DNA of 64,000 nt from Luteibacter rhizovicinus (GTDB lineage: Bacteria; Pseudomonadota; Gammaproteobacteria; Xanthomonadales; Rhodanobacteraceae): contig NZ_SMCS01000001.1 of NCBI RefSeq assembly GCF_004342265.1, positions 744,001-808,000 of the forward strand. Direction: 5' to 3'. Every line of letters begins with the position of its first letter. Positions within the stretch are counted from its first letter, which is position 1. Shown here in pieces: positions 47,327 to 54,947 of this stretch. Made by a program: the position numbers and the translations under genes. The notes under the pieces are model-generated. The model saw only the letters and a list, made by a program, of their open reading frames with translations. It was not told where the DNA came from and made no database searches.

Positions 47327-48277
47327 ATGGGGACAGCGATGAAACGAGTGGCCGAGCTCATGCGCACGTTACGTCCATGGGTACGATTGATGCTCATGTT
47401 TGCAAGTTCTCTCTGCGCAACGGGAGCCGCGCAAGCGGCTGAGACAGTCACCTACTACTACACAAACCAGCAAGGCACGGTCCTGGCAATGGCCGACTCG
47501 CAGGGGAGCGGCATATCGACTGCGGATTACCGACCTTACGGAGCTCAGTCGCTCGGAACCGTAGCAGCTGGTCCGGGATATACTGGGCATGTCAACGATA
47601 TGGATACTGGTTTCGTCTACATGCAAGCACGCTACTACGATTCGAGCGTGGGGCGATTTTTAAGTACTGACTTAGTCACGCCCGCGGCAGGCGATGCATT
47701 CAACTTCAATCGCTACAGCTACGCCAGCAATAGTCCGGTGGTCAACATCGATCCGGACGGCATGCAGGATTGTGCGGCAGGGCAGGGTGATCAGAAGCAG
47801 GTTCCTTGCCCCCCGTCTCCACCGTCTAAGCCACCGCCGAAGCCAGATCCTAATCAAGCTCCGGTTTTATCTGAGGTGATTGTTACAGCAACTACCACCA
47901 GTGTTGGAACTGGAGTTGCAGATGGCTTGATAATTCGAAGTCCAGCTTTCCCGAGGTGGCTGGTGGCAGCTCCCAACCCTTGGGTAGTATTAGTAGTCGG
48001 ATTGGGCTACCCGGGAAACATGGCGGCTTGCCAAGAAGTTTCATGTATGCCTACGCTGGTTTTTAATCTACCCCCCGGCTTTTGGCCGGCTGATAAGGGT
48101 GCAGAAGAGTGGGGCCGCCGTAACGGTGTTGATCCCGCAAAGGCGCGCAAAAAGTTCCACGATATCAAACAATCTGATACTACGAACAAGGGAGGTAAAC
48201 GAGAGTGGGGGGGCAATCCGGAGACCGGCGAGGTTAGAGATCCCGGCGGTGAAATCCATGGCGAACTTTCTAAATAA
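47327..48277 (+). CDS. Secreted RHS core fragment with variable C-terminal (toxin-like) tip
   Basis: A 316-residue protein with its own signal peptide (basic start, MLMFASSLCATGAAQA). It resumes the RHS core just where the large gene leaves it: TYYYTNQQGTVLAMADSQG, then GYTGHVNDMDTGFVYMQARY and the hyper-conserved GRFLSTD and NSPVVNIDPDG (about 85-145). After a Pro-rich linker (PPSPPSKPPPKPDPN) comes a unique, lower-GC tail with a hydrophobic stretch and WGRRNGVDPAKARKKFHDIK...NPETGEVRDPGGEIHGELSK. Variable tails after this core are normally polymorphic toxins; this one I cannot name. ATG 47327 has AGGTGAT upstream; 47339 is an alternative. A DUF4279 gene follows. Confidence 0.82.
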   Translation: MGTAMKRVAELMRTLRPWVRLMLMFASSLCATGAAQAAETVTYYYTNQQGTVLAMADSQGSGISTADYRPYGAQSLGTVAAGPGYTGHVNDMDTGFVYMQARYYDSSVGRFLSTDLVTPAAGDAFNFNRYSYASNSPVVNIDPDGMQDCAAGQGDQKQVPCPPSPPSKPPPKPDPNQAPVLSEVIVTATTTSVGTGVADGLIIRSPAFPRWLVAAPNPWVVLVVGLGYPGNMAACQEVSCMPTLVFNLPPGFWPADKGAEEWGRRNGVDPAKARKKFHDIKQSDTTNKGGKREWGGNPETGEVRDPGGEIHGELSK

Positions 48278-48301
48278 ACTTTCTGAATAAGACCTGTTGT
48301 C

Positions 48302-48724
48302 ATGACAAAATCCTTCGCGAGCGCTTCACTCTATGTGATAGGCGATCACCTGTTGCCCGATGACGTTACAGCGATGTTGGGGTTGGCGCCGACTAACGTC
48401 TACAAAAAAGGCGCGTTAAAGGTGCCTGGTCGAAGTGACTCCGCTAAGTACCCAACAACTATGTGGATCCGATCTGAAAGCTCGGAAACATCCTCTGCTT
48501 CCGTGCTCTTCGAGGACATCCTGAGGTCGATTCCTCATGGTATATGTATCCGCGACATCGATGGCGTAGATGATGCATTCGTGGATGTTTTCTTTGCGCA
48601 GGCAGTGCCGGAGACTGATCTCAATCGAGCGATCGATTTTGAGATTGAATTTCATAAGGCGAAGCTACTGGCAGCGCTTGGTTTGTCGACGAAGATTTCC
48701 TTTTGCAATGTAAGCGATCAATGA
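48302..48724 (+). CDS. DUF4279-like protein, putative immunity partner
   Basis: A 140-residue protein with the DUF4279 pattern: SASLYVIGDHLLPDDVTAMLGLAPTNVYKKG at the N-terminus, PTTMWIRSES and a C-terminal acidic helical half. DUF4279 proteins commonly sit next to polymorphic toxin genes. It begins 25 bases after the RHS tip gene on the same strand and shares its lower GC, so it is most likely the cognate cytoplasmic immunity protein. No signal peptide. Confidence 0.75.
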   Translation: MTKSFASASLYVIGDHLLPDDVTAMLGLAPTNVYKKGALKVPGRSDSAKYPTTMWIRSESSETSSASVLFEDILRSIPHGICIRDIDGVDDAFVDVFFAQAVPETDLNRAIDFEIEFHKAKLLAALGLSTKISFCNVSDQ

Positions 48725-48836
48725 AGTTTGCGGGACGCAACGGTCGCGGATTGCAGGATTCCAATGATTTGATGGTGCAGTTCCGGCCATCGCTGCCGGT
48801 CAACTGAGCGGCATCTGGAGGATAGGTGTCCGATGA

Positions 48837-49011
48837 CTTTACAAAGCCGAGGATGTAATTAGTCCAGATGGTGTAGAGGTCGGCAACCTTGGGGATGAGT
48901 ATTGAAATGTCCGAAGGCAAGTTGAGTATTACTGCATCGGTGTACCTTATTGTGTTTTTTCCCTTAACCAAACGGCATTGGCCAGTCTGTCTGCGTTGGG
49001 GCTCCCCTTGA
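48837..49011 (+). pseudogene. Remnant of a second toxin-tail/immunity cassette
   Basis: A short frame ends YKAEDVISPDGVEVGNLGDEY-stop (stop 48903-48905), similar in style to the PGGEIHGELSK end of the RHS tip upstream. One base later ATG 48907 opens a 34-residue frame starting MSEGKLSITASVYLIV, which resembles the MTKSFASASLYVIG start of the intact DUF4279 protein and then diverges and stops at 49011. The order tail then immunity matches the intact pair. This looks like a decayed orphan cassette, but the matches are short. Confidence 0.4.
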
Positions 49012-49187
49012 AATTTACGACGGATGTGGTCACTGATTGAGGAGTAAACCTCAAACTATACGTGCAACACCTCGCCGCGTCTGACAGCCTGCTGCTATAG
49101 GTAGGTAATTACCTGGCTGTCACGAGGCATCAGTGAGATGCACTATCGCGCTCTCCCATTCAGACCTGATGGACTCGGATAGTACCT
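49012..49187. other. Non-coding stretch in the degenerate RHS-distal region
   Basis: This lies in the 859-base gap between the DUF4279 gene and the secreted-protein gene, which holds only fragments. Base composition is more AT-rich than in the flanking operons. I see no supported feature in this piece. Confidence 0.4.
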
Positions 49188-49373
49188 TTGCAAATCAAAA
49201 TCGCAGCTTTCCTTTCCATCGCTTCATCGGTCGCAGCTTCCGCATCTGGAGCCGAATCCCAGTGTGCAGAGCCAGCCAACGAGCAGCATCTTGCCGCGAT
49301 GAGCGCTTATCAGTATCGCTGGCATACCTTGGTCCAGGATGTCGACTGTAGACACGTCCGACGAAAAGAATAG
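49188..49373 (+). CDS. Small ORF with signal-peptide-like start, doubtful
   Basis: A 61-residue frame from TTG 49188 that reads IKIAAFLSIASSVAASASGAES, like a Sec signal peptide, then about 35 residues without recognisable features. The ribosome site is weak and the only start is TTG. It may be the head of a truncated exported protein within a decaying region. Confidence 0.25.
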   Translation: MQIKIAAFLSIASSVAASASGAESQCAEPANEQHLAAMSAYQYRWHTLVQDVDCRHVRRKE

Positions 49374-49376
49374 TGA

Positions 49377-49478
49377 CGAGAAGCTCCGCAAGCGCAGCTC
49401 GTAGGCGAAATAGTGCGTTATAAAGACGCGTATCGGCTCTGCTACATCCGCGGGCCTGAAGGGCTTCTCATCGACTAG
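49377..49478 (+). pseudogene. C-terminal fragment of a VOC/glyoxalase-family gene
   Basis: The frame 49377-49478 reads AQLVGEIVRYKDAYRLCYIRGPEGLLID-stop in two consecutive pieces (AQLVGEIVRYKDAY; RLCYIRGPEGLLID). The YRLCYxRGPEG segment is the characteristic last strand of many glyoxalase/bleomycin-resistance (VOC) proteins. An in-frame TGA immediately upstream and the absence of the rest of the gene show that it is a truncated relic. Confidence 0.55.
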
Positions 49479-49565
49479 CTCAGGAGATCAGCTGAGCTCC
49501 TGAGCCACGCACGTAGTGCCCCAGCATTCGACTCTCTGGCATTTGACGCCTTGGAATTCAAGGCG
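49478..49565. repeat. Two adjacent hairpins downstream of the VOC fragment
   Basis: GCTCAGGAG (49478-49486) pairs with CTCCTGAGC (49497-49505), and CGCCTTG (49547-49553) pairs with CAAGGCG (49559-49565). Neither has a T-run. The second lies just beyond the stop of the minus-strand secreted protein gene and may protect its mRNA end. Confidence 0.4.
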
Positions 49566-49583
49566 GCGGGTTGCGCGATCCTG

Positions 49584-49952
49584 TTAGGCACCGCGCGACG
49601 TCAGGCGCATGCTGTGATACCGGCACACATCGACGGCAGGGAATACCTGACTATGTCCGTCCCGGAACGTCGCCCGGACGTCTCGTAGACAACCACCGGC
49701 AGGCACGTGGACCGTGGTTGATGTCAAGCCGCCTTGCAATGGCTCGCCAAGGACGATGTTTTCGAAGGCATTACTTTTGGCAGGTGCGATGGCGAGTGCG
49801 GTCACACTGTCGAAGGTGACGTTCACCAGGGTAAAGAGCTGCGCCGGCTTGCTAAAGATGGCCGGTTGCGTGGCGTCCGCGGAGAGGGCGGTAACCGGGA
49901 ACGTGGCGGCGGCGATGAGCATGGCGACGATAACGGCACGGGGCGAATGCAT
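49584..49952 (-). CDS. Small secreted protein of unknown function
   Basis: A 122-residue protein with a clear signal peptide (MHSPRAVIVAMLIAAATFPVTALSA) and GGAGA 5 bases before ATG 49952. The mature part is beta-rich, with two cysteines (GGCLRDVRATF and VDVCRYHS) that could form a disulfide, and TSTTVHVPAGGCLRDVRATFRDGH-like strands. No family is recognised. It is divergent from the LytTR two-component genes across a region with a candidate LytTR site, so it may be a target of that system. Confidence 0.7.
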   Translation of the reverse strand: MHSPRAVIVAMLIAAATFPVTALSADATQPAIFSKPAQLFTLVNVTFDSVTALAIAPAKSNAFENIVLGEPLQGGLTSTTVHVPAGGCLRDVRATFRDGHSQVFPAVDVCRYHSMRLTSRGA

Positions 49953-50028
49953 GGGACTCTCCGGGTAGGCGGGTGGGTGACGTGCCTATCGGGCCGGATT
50001 GAAGGTGCTCCATGCAACGCATTCGGGA

Positions 50029-50058
50029 CGAATCGTATCGGCGCGGGGGCGAATCGTA
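50029..50058. promoter_or_regulatory. Candidate LytTR-type direct-repeat binding site
   Basis: CGAATCGTA occurs at 50029-50037 and again at 50050-50058: 9-base direct repeats separated by 12 bases, i.e. 21-base period. Read on the other strand, TACGATTCG matches 7 of 9 positions of the LytTR consensus [TA][AC][CA]GTTN[AG][TG]. The spacing is the one known for LytTR regulators. It lies about 80 bases before the kinase gene and between divergent promoters. Confidence 0.6.
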
Positions 50059-50134
50059 GTGCCGGAAAGGAATGGCTTCTCTGCGCCGAACGCTCCGCCT
50101 AAGATGGGCCGACTATCCATTTAGGCACTCTGCA

Positions 50135-51256
50135 ATGAAGGTTCGCCTCGGCACGACGGAAATCGGTCTGTCCCGCTACATTGGCCTGTGGACGCTGGTG
50201 GTCGTGGTGTTTGCGATTCAGCGTTATCAGCGCGACCTGCTTGGCGGGCCGACATGGTCGTCGCTCGACTACCTCCGCTGGTCGATGATTCAGTGGTACA
50301 CGTGGGCCGCATTGGCACCGCTGGTATTCCGGCTGGCCTCGAGGTATCCGATCCAGGGTGCGGTGCGCCTGCGCAGTCTGGTCAGGCCGTTGGCAGTGAG
50401 CGTGGGTGTGACACTGCTGTCGCTGCTGATCGGAGCATTGATCTCCACATTCTTCGAGCCCAGTTCGTTCGAGGAGCAGGTCAAGCAGTTCCTGGGCCAG
50501 CATTTCGCCACCGGTCTGCTCACGTACTGGTCGCTGTTCGCCATCCAGCAGGCCCAACAGTTCCACGCCGAAAAAATCCACCGGGAGGTAGAGGCGAGCC
50601 GGATGGCGTCGGAGCTTGCGCAGTCGCGTCTGCAGGCGTTGAAGTCGCAGCTTCAGCCCCACTTCCTGTTCAATACCTTGCATGCCATCGCTACTCTGCT
50701 GAAGGAGGATGCGATGTCTGCCGAGGACATGCTGCTTCGCCTGAGCGATTTGCTGCGAGCGTTTCTCGAGGACTACGACGGTCAGGAAATCAGTCTGCGA
50801 CGCGAACTGGTGCTGCTGGATCTCTATCTCGGTATCCAGCAAATGCGTTTCAAGGACCGCCTGTCGACGCGAATCTATATTGCCCCGGATACGTTGGACT
50901 GCGCGGTGCCGAGTCTGATCCTCCAACCGATCGTGGAAAATGCCATCGCTCACGGAATCGGCGAACGCGTGGGTGCGGATTGCATCGAGATCGAGAGTCG
51001 CCGCGAAGGCGACAGCCTCTGCATCGAAGTCCGAAACCGAAACAGTACGCTGGAGGCAGGAGCCACCGCCGCGAATCAGAGGGCAGGGCATGGCGTCGGC
51101 TTGTCGAACACCAAGCTTCGCCTGCGCGAACTCTACGGCGATGCCGGACAGGTGAGGTTGGACACGATCTGGCCAGAGGGCGTGGTATGCCGCATTCGTC
51201 TGCCTTTCCGCGAGGTGGAAGATCTCGATGACGCTCCCGAGATCATGACCGTATGA
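50135..51256 (+). CDS. LytS/YehU-type membrane sensor histidine kinase
   Basis: A 373-residue kinase with about four N-terminal membrane helices (residues 10-145), a short coiled coil (HAEKIHREVEASRMASELAQ), the His_kinase domain with the phospho-acceptor in LQPHFLFNTLHAI (about residue 175), then a HATPase with LQPIVENAIAHGIGE and GVGLSNTKLRLRELYG. It would phosphorylate the LytTR regulator encoded next, whose start overlaps its stop (ATGA). ATG 50135 is used; an earlier in-frame start at 50072 runs through the control region. The signal is unknown. Confidence 0.92.
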   Translation: MKVRLGTTEIGLSRYIGLWTLVVVVFAIQRYQRDLLGGPTWSSLDYLRWSMIQWYTWAALAPLVFRLASRYPIQGAVRLRSLVRPLAVSVGVTLLSLLIGALISTFFEPSSFEEQVKQFLGQHFATGLLTYWSLFAIQQAQQFHAEKIHREVEASRMASELAQSRLQALKSQLQPHFLFNTLHAIATLLKEDAMSAEDMLLRLSDLLRAFLEDYDGQEISLRRELVLLDLYLGIQQMRFKDRLSTRIYIAPDTLDCAVPSLILQPIVENAIAHGIGERVGADCIEIESRREGDSLCIEVRNRNSTLEAGATAANQRAGHGVGLSNTKLRLRELYGDAGQVRLDTIWPEGVVCRIRLPFREVEDLDDAPEIMTV

Positions 51257-52023
51257 GCATCGCCGTTATTGTCGTGGACGACGAGCCGATCGCACGCCAC
51301 GCGATCGTACGCCTGCTGCGCGACGATCCCGACATTGAACTGGTGGGCGAGTGCGGCGATGGCGTCTCGGCGGTACAGGCGATACGCAACCAATCGCCCG
51401 ACCTGGTGTTCCTCGACATCCAGATGCCTGCGATCAATGGCATGGATGTCGTGGCAACCATTGGCGCCGCGCGCATGCCGGCAACGGTATTCGTCACCGC
51501 CTTCGAACAATATGCCGTGCGCGCATTCGAGGCGAATGCCGTCGACTACCTGGTGAAACCGTTCAGTCGCGATCGCTTCGCGCAGACGCTGCAGCGCGCG
51601 AAGACGAGACTGTCCGCGGCGGACACCGGCACACGGGGTGCCGAGTCGATCCAGCAGGTGCTCGACGCTCTGCGTCGTCGCGAGGGTTACCTCGAGCGCG
51701 TTCCCGTGCGCGTGGATGAGAAAATCACTTTCGTCGACGTCGACGAAATCGTTTGGATCAAGGCCAGCCGCAATACCGTCGAAATCCATCTGGCGGATCG
51801 CGTACACGAGCTGCGGGAAACCATGACCGCGCTGGGCGAACGCCTGGATCCGAGACGTTTCGCACGTGTCCATCGCTCCGTAATCATCAACGTTCGCCGG
51901 GTGCAGGCCATCCAGCCATGGTTCAACGGTTATCACGTCGTCACCATGGATACCGGCCAGAAATTGCGCATGAGCCGTTACCAGCATGAGACGTTCTTAC
52001 GGCTGGTTTCGATGAAGGAGTAA
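51253..52023 (+). CDS. LytTR-family response regulator
   Basis: A 256-residue protein with a receiver domain (acidic pocket VDDEP at 9-13, phospho-acceptor D55 in VFLDIQMP, YLVKPF near 105) and a C-terminal LytTR DNA-binding domain (about 150-254: RVDEKITFVDVDEIVWIKAS, FARVHRSVIINVRRV). It binds direct-repeat sites, one of which is likely upstream of its own operon. Possible targets include the divergent secreted protein gene. Confidence 0.94.
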   Translation: MSIAVIVVDDEPIARHAIVRLLRDDPDIELVGECGDGVSAVQAIRNQSPDLVFLDIQMPAINGMDVVATIGAARMPATVFVTAFEQYAVRAFEANAVDYLVKPFSRDRFAQTLQRAKTRLSAADTGTRGAESIQQVLDALRRREGYLERVPVRVDEKITFVDVDEIVWIKASRNTVEIHLADRVHELRETMTALGERLDPRRFARVHRSVIINVRRVQAIQPWFNGYHVVTMDTGQKLRMSRYQHETFLRLVSMKE

Positions 52024-52046
52024 GTGGGTCGGCGTGCCTATCCGCA

Positions 52047-52805
52047 CTAGCTCAGCAGCATCACCGCGCCTACCTCCACGAAATCGCTGACGCCGTGAGC
52101 GATCATGGGACCCACCAGACTGCGCGAACGTTCCATCAGCCATACATAGATCAATCCCCAGACAAAGGCATATATCTGCTGTGCGATGGCCTGGTACAAC
52201 GGATCGCTGAAGAAGCTGTTGTAATGGGCGGCGCCAAACAACAGCCCCACGATGACGCCCGAAACCGGTATGTCGAACCGCCCGGCACGGACCCTGCCGG
52301 GTACGAGCACGGTCAACATGCCGACCAGGACACCGCGAAAAATTATCTCTTCGTTCGGGCCTGCAAGAAGCATCACGGTAAGCCAGCCCGGAATGCCGAC
52401 TGGCGTCATCTCATAGGTATTCGGCAATGCCGTGTGGCTGAGCAACTGCGGCCAATAGTCGGCGACCAGCATGACCACGGCCATGAACACACCGATTGCC
52501 AGAGCCAGGCCAAGATTGCGGCGACTGGCTCCCCAGCGAAGATGCGGGTCGGCTTGCGGTAGCAGCGACCGCATAATCAGGACGGCCAGGAGTCCTGCGA
52601 CGATCTGGAACACCTCCGCGAGGCCGACGAAGGCCCAGACCTGATGGTGAAACCAGTTGCCGTAGTGCCTGAACAGCCAGCGCGCCGCTTCGCGTGCTGG
52701 CCATAACATGGCCTGCATCAGCACGGCGGCCAGAATAATCGGCCAGAGGCGGAACCTGAGTCCGGTGACTGCGAAGAACGGGCGATGCAATGTCGAGTCG
52801 GTCAT
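52047..52805 (-). CDS. CPBP family intramembrane glutamic endopeptidase
   Basis: A 252-residue membrane protein with about eight helices. All three CPBP/Abi motifs are present: NEEIIFRG (E152, E153, R157), FGAAHYN (His near 194) and AHGVSDF near the C-terminus. The family includes Rce1-type prenyl proteases and bacteriocin self-immunity proteins. Substrate unknown. It is convergent with the response regulator gene. Confidence 0.9.
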   Translation of the reverse strand: MTDSTLHRPFFAVTGLRFRLWPIILAAVLMQAMLWPAREAARWLFRHYGNWFHHQVWAFVGLAEVFQIVAGLLAVLIMRSLLPQADPHLRWGASRRNLGLALAIGVFMAVVMLVADYWPQLLSHTALPNTYEMTPVGIPGWLTVMLLAGPNEEIIFRGVLVGMLTVLVPGRVRAGRFDIPVSGVIVGLLFGAAHYNSFFSDPLYQAIAQQIYAFVWGLIYVWLMERSRSLVGPMIAHGVSDFVEVGAVMLLS

Positions 52806-52820
52806 GGGCCGACGATGGTG

Positions 52821-53594
52821 TCATTCACGACCCAGGTCTTGAACGAAGGTTGCAGGCCGGCGTTTACGCCAGGCGCCGGGTGCTCGTCCGGTAAACGCTT
52901 TGATGTCGCGGGTCATATGGGCCTGATCGGCATAGCCTGCCCATGCCGCGATGTCGGCGAGATCGTCGGTGCCCTCGACGATCATCCTCCATGTCCGCCG
53001 TGCCCGGGCTTCGATGCGGTAGCGAGTCGGTGCAACGCCATAGGCGGATTGGAACCAACGGAATGCCGTTTCCCGCGAAACACCCTGTTGCCGCGACCAG
53101 GCCTGCACGCCCATGGCGTCCGGGTCCGACAGCGCCTGGGCCAGAAGGTCCGGTGCATCGAGCAGTTTCGACCTGGCCGGTTGCCAGTTCAGCATTAGGG
53201 CCGCCGTAGCTTCAAGCGGGTCGCGCTCCGCCAGACGAACAAGCAGGTCCATGTCGTCGACCTTACCGCATGTCGATTGACGCACCGAATCGGGGATCGT
53301 CAGATTGAGCAACCGGGCGCCGCGCGCTGCTGTCTGGTTCGCGTGCGTGGAAAAGGGGGCATGGAACAGAACGTCGCCGGCCTGTACGTGCCAGCGTCCG
53401 CATTCGCCCGCCTCCTCGTAACCGCCCTCCAGCACCAGGGTGGCATAGGCGTGTACGTGCACGTGCCAGGGCAAGTTGGCGCCTGGGCTGAGTACGGATT
53501 GGGGCGTGTGGGGAATACGGGGCATGGCTGCCTGGGCTACCCGAAATGCCATTCGTCGTGACAGTTTGCGGTAGCTCGGCGCGATCGACAACAT
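52821..53594 (-). CDS. AraC family transcriptional regulator
   Basis: A 257-residue regulator. A cupin-like sensor (LPWHVHVHAYATLVLEGGYEEAG; WHVQAGDVLFHAPFSTHANQT) is followed by an AraC DNA-binding domain (GVQAWSRQQGVSRETAFRWFQSAYGVAPTRYR; DLADIAAWAGYADQAHMTRDIKAFTGRAPGAWR). Target and effector are unknown. The start is uncertain: ATG 53594 sits close to AGGGG, and in-frame ATG 53552 and 53525 would still include the whole cupin. Confidence 0.85.
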   Translation of the reverse strand: MLSIAPSYRKLSRRMAFRVAQAAMPRIPHTPQSVLSPGANLPWHVHVHAYATLVLEGGYEEAGECGRWHVQAGDVLFHAPFSTHANQTAARGARLLNLTIPDSVRQSTCGKVDDMDLLVRLAERDPLEATAALMLNWQPARSKLLDAPDLLAQALSDPDAMGVQAWSRQQGVSRETAFRWFQSAYGVAPTRYRIEARARRTWRMIVEGTDDLADIAAWAGYADQAHMTRDIKAFTGRAPGAWRKRRPATFVQDLGRE

Positions 53595-53609
53595 CGCCCC
53601 TGACTCGAC

Positions 53610-53963
53610 TCAGTCGTGAAGGAAATTCTCCCAGTTGACCGGTACCTTCCCGTCGGGGCCGGGCACGGGTTGGCCTGGAGGATGGGCATGTGGAGGAAGG
53701 AGCGGCGGGCTGTCAAAGAATTCTCCGGTTCGATAGTCGTAGAACCAGTCTTCGCCCGGTTCGAAGCTGGTCAGCACCGGATGGCCGGTTGCTTCGAAAT
53801 GCTTCGTGGCATGCTGGTTCGGCGACGTGTCGCAACAGCCGATGTGGCCGCACTCGGCACAGCGGCGCAGGTGCAGCCACCATGCGCCCGTACTCAGACA
53901 TTCGACGCAACCCGTGCCGCTGGGTTTGGAGTTCCGGGCGATCCCGTCGTAATCGTTCGTCAT
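53610..53963 (-). CDS. UBP-type zinc-finger protein
   Basis: A 117-residue protein with a ZnF-UBP domain: CVECLSTGAWWLHLRRCAECGHIGCCDTSPNQHATKHFEATGHPV supplies the Cys/His ligands (C19, C22, C35, C38, C43 and following His). The C-terminal Pro-rich tail has no known domain. Bacterial UBP-finger proteins of this size are uncharacterised; some accompany redox or stress genes. It lies 35 bases downstream of the alpha/beta hydrolase on the same strand. Confidence 0.88.
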   Translation of the reverse strand: MTNDYDGIARNSKPSGTGCVECLSTGAWWLHLRRCAECGHIGCCDTSPNQHATKHFEATGHPVLTSFEPGEDWFYDYRTGEFFDSPPLLPPHAHPPGQPVPGPDGKVPVNWENFLHD

Positions 53964-53998
53964 GATTGCTTCCCTTTAGCTATCGACGATGCCGATCG

Positions 53999-54700
53999 CT
54001 ACTTGATTTTCACAGCTTCGATGGCTGCCTCGTCAATGAGCGCCGCGACTTCCACGGGTTTCGACGCTAGCGAGGCATGACTCGCCTTCAATGTAATGAC
54101 CTTCTTCGGATTCATGCGCGCGGACATGCTCTTCTGATTCTCGGGATTGATCATGCGATCGTCGCTGGATATCTGATACCAGACAGGCTTCTTTTTCCAT
54201 GCAGGTGCGGTGATCGCATCACCAAACGTGGAGGCGAGTGGGGCTTTCTGAGCAACCGCCATCACCAAACCTTCGTCCTCGGAGAGGTCCTGCGCAAAGC
54301 TTTCGTGGAATTTCTCATACTTGATCCAGAGGTATCCATCGCTGTCGGGAGCCAGATTCGCGAAGGCTGCCGGTGCGTGAGCCTGACTGATGCCCCCTGG
54401 GCTCTCGCCCGCATCGGGCGCGAAGGCCGCAATGTAGACAAGGCCAATCACATTCGGCATATCTCCCATTTCCGTAATGACGGCGCCTCCATACGAGTGT
54501 CCGACGAGAATCACCTGACCGGCTTGTTGCGCCACCATCTTCCGTGCGCGTTCCGCATCCAGCGCCAACGAGGTTAGCGGAAGTTCGACGGCCCGAAGGG
54601 AGTCGTATCCCTTGCGCGACAGTTCGAGGATGACTTTGTTCCAGTGAGCCGCGCCTCCCCAGAAACCGTGGACCAGAACAATAGTGGGCTTGTCGCTCAT
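53999..54700 (-). CDS. Alpha/beta-hydrolase fold esterase-like protein
   Basis: A 233-residue protein with the oxyanion motif VLVHGFWGGAAHW, the nucleophile elbow LVGHSYGGAV (Ser near 87), an acid in ISSDDRMINPENQ and a C-terminal catalytic His in KASHASLASKP. This pattern is that of the small EstC/salicylate-esterase-like hydrolases. Cytoplasmic, substrate unknown. It is probably co-transcribed with the UBP zinc-finger gene and divergent from the DyP-encapsulin operon. Confidence 0.88.
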   Translation of the reverse strand: MSDKPTIVLVHGFWGGAAHWNKVILELSRKGYDSLRAVELPLTSLALDAERARKMVAQQAGQVILVGHSYGGAVITEMGDMPNVIGLVYIAAFAPDAGESPGGISQAHAPAAFANLAPDSDGYLWIKYEKFHESFAQDLSEDEGLVMAVAQKAPLASTFGDAITAPAWKKKPVWYQISSDDRMINPENQKSMSARMNPKKVITLKASHASLASKPVEVAALIDEAAIEAVKIK

Positions 54701-54909
54701 GGCACTTTCCTTATCTGGCGCGGGCTAAAGGTCTTGGATGATGCGCCTTATGAAATCAAGGGGACGAGAAATTGAATTGAGTCGAACAGCCATGCTGGAT
54801 TCTTTTCAGGAAACCGTGGCCGGGGCATCGGGGATGGAAGGGCTTCGGGGTGAACGAAATCATTATCGAGGTGGATTGATTGTTGACCCGCGCGGGCGCC
54901 TTATGGCGC

Positions 54910-54947
54910 TATAACATGTGTCGAAACCCCAATCAAAGGAGTGGATA
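54910..54947 (+). promoter_or_regulatory. Ribosome site and possible -10 box deciding the DyP start
   Basis: AAAGGAG (54935-54941) lies 6 bases before GTG 54948, a near-ideal ribosome site. TATAAC at 54910-54915 could be a -10 element; a TTGACC at 54883 is 21 bases away, too far for a standard promoter, so the -35 assignment is open. Confidence 0.5.

Noticed and set aside
48621-48971. 116-residue minus-strand frame over the end of the DUF4279 gene
   Set aside because: It overlaps the better-supported plus-strand gene and the remnant cassette, and no ribosome site or family signal is seen.
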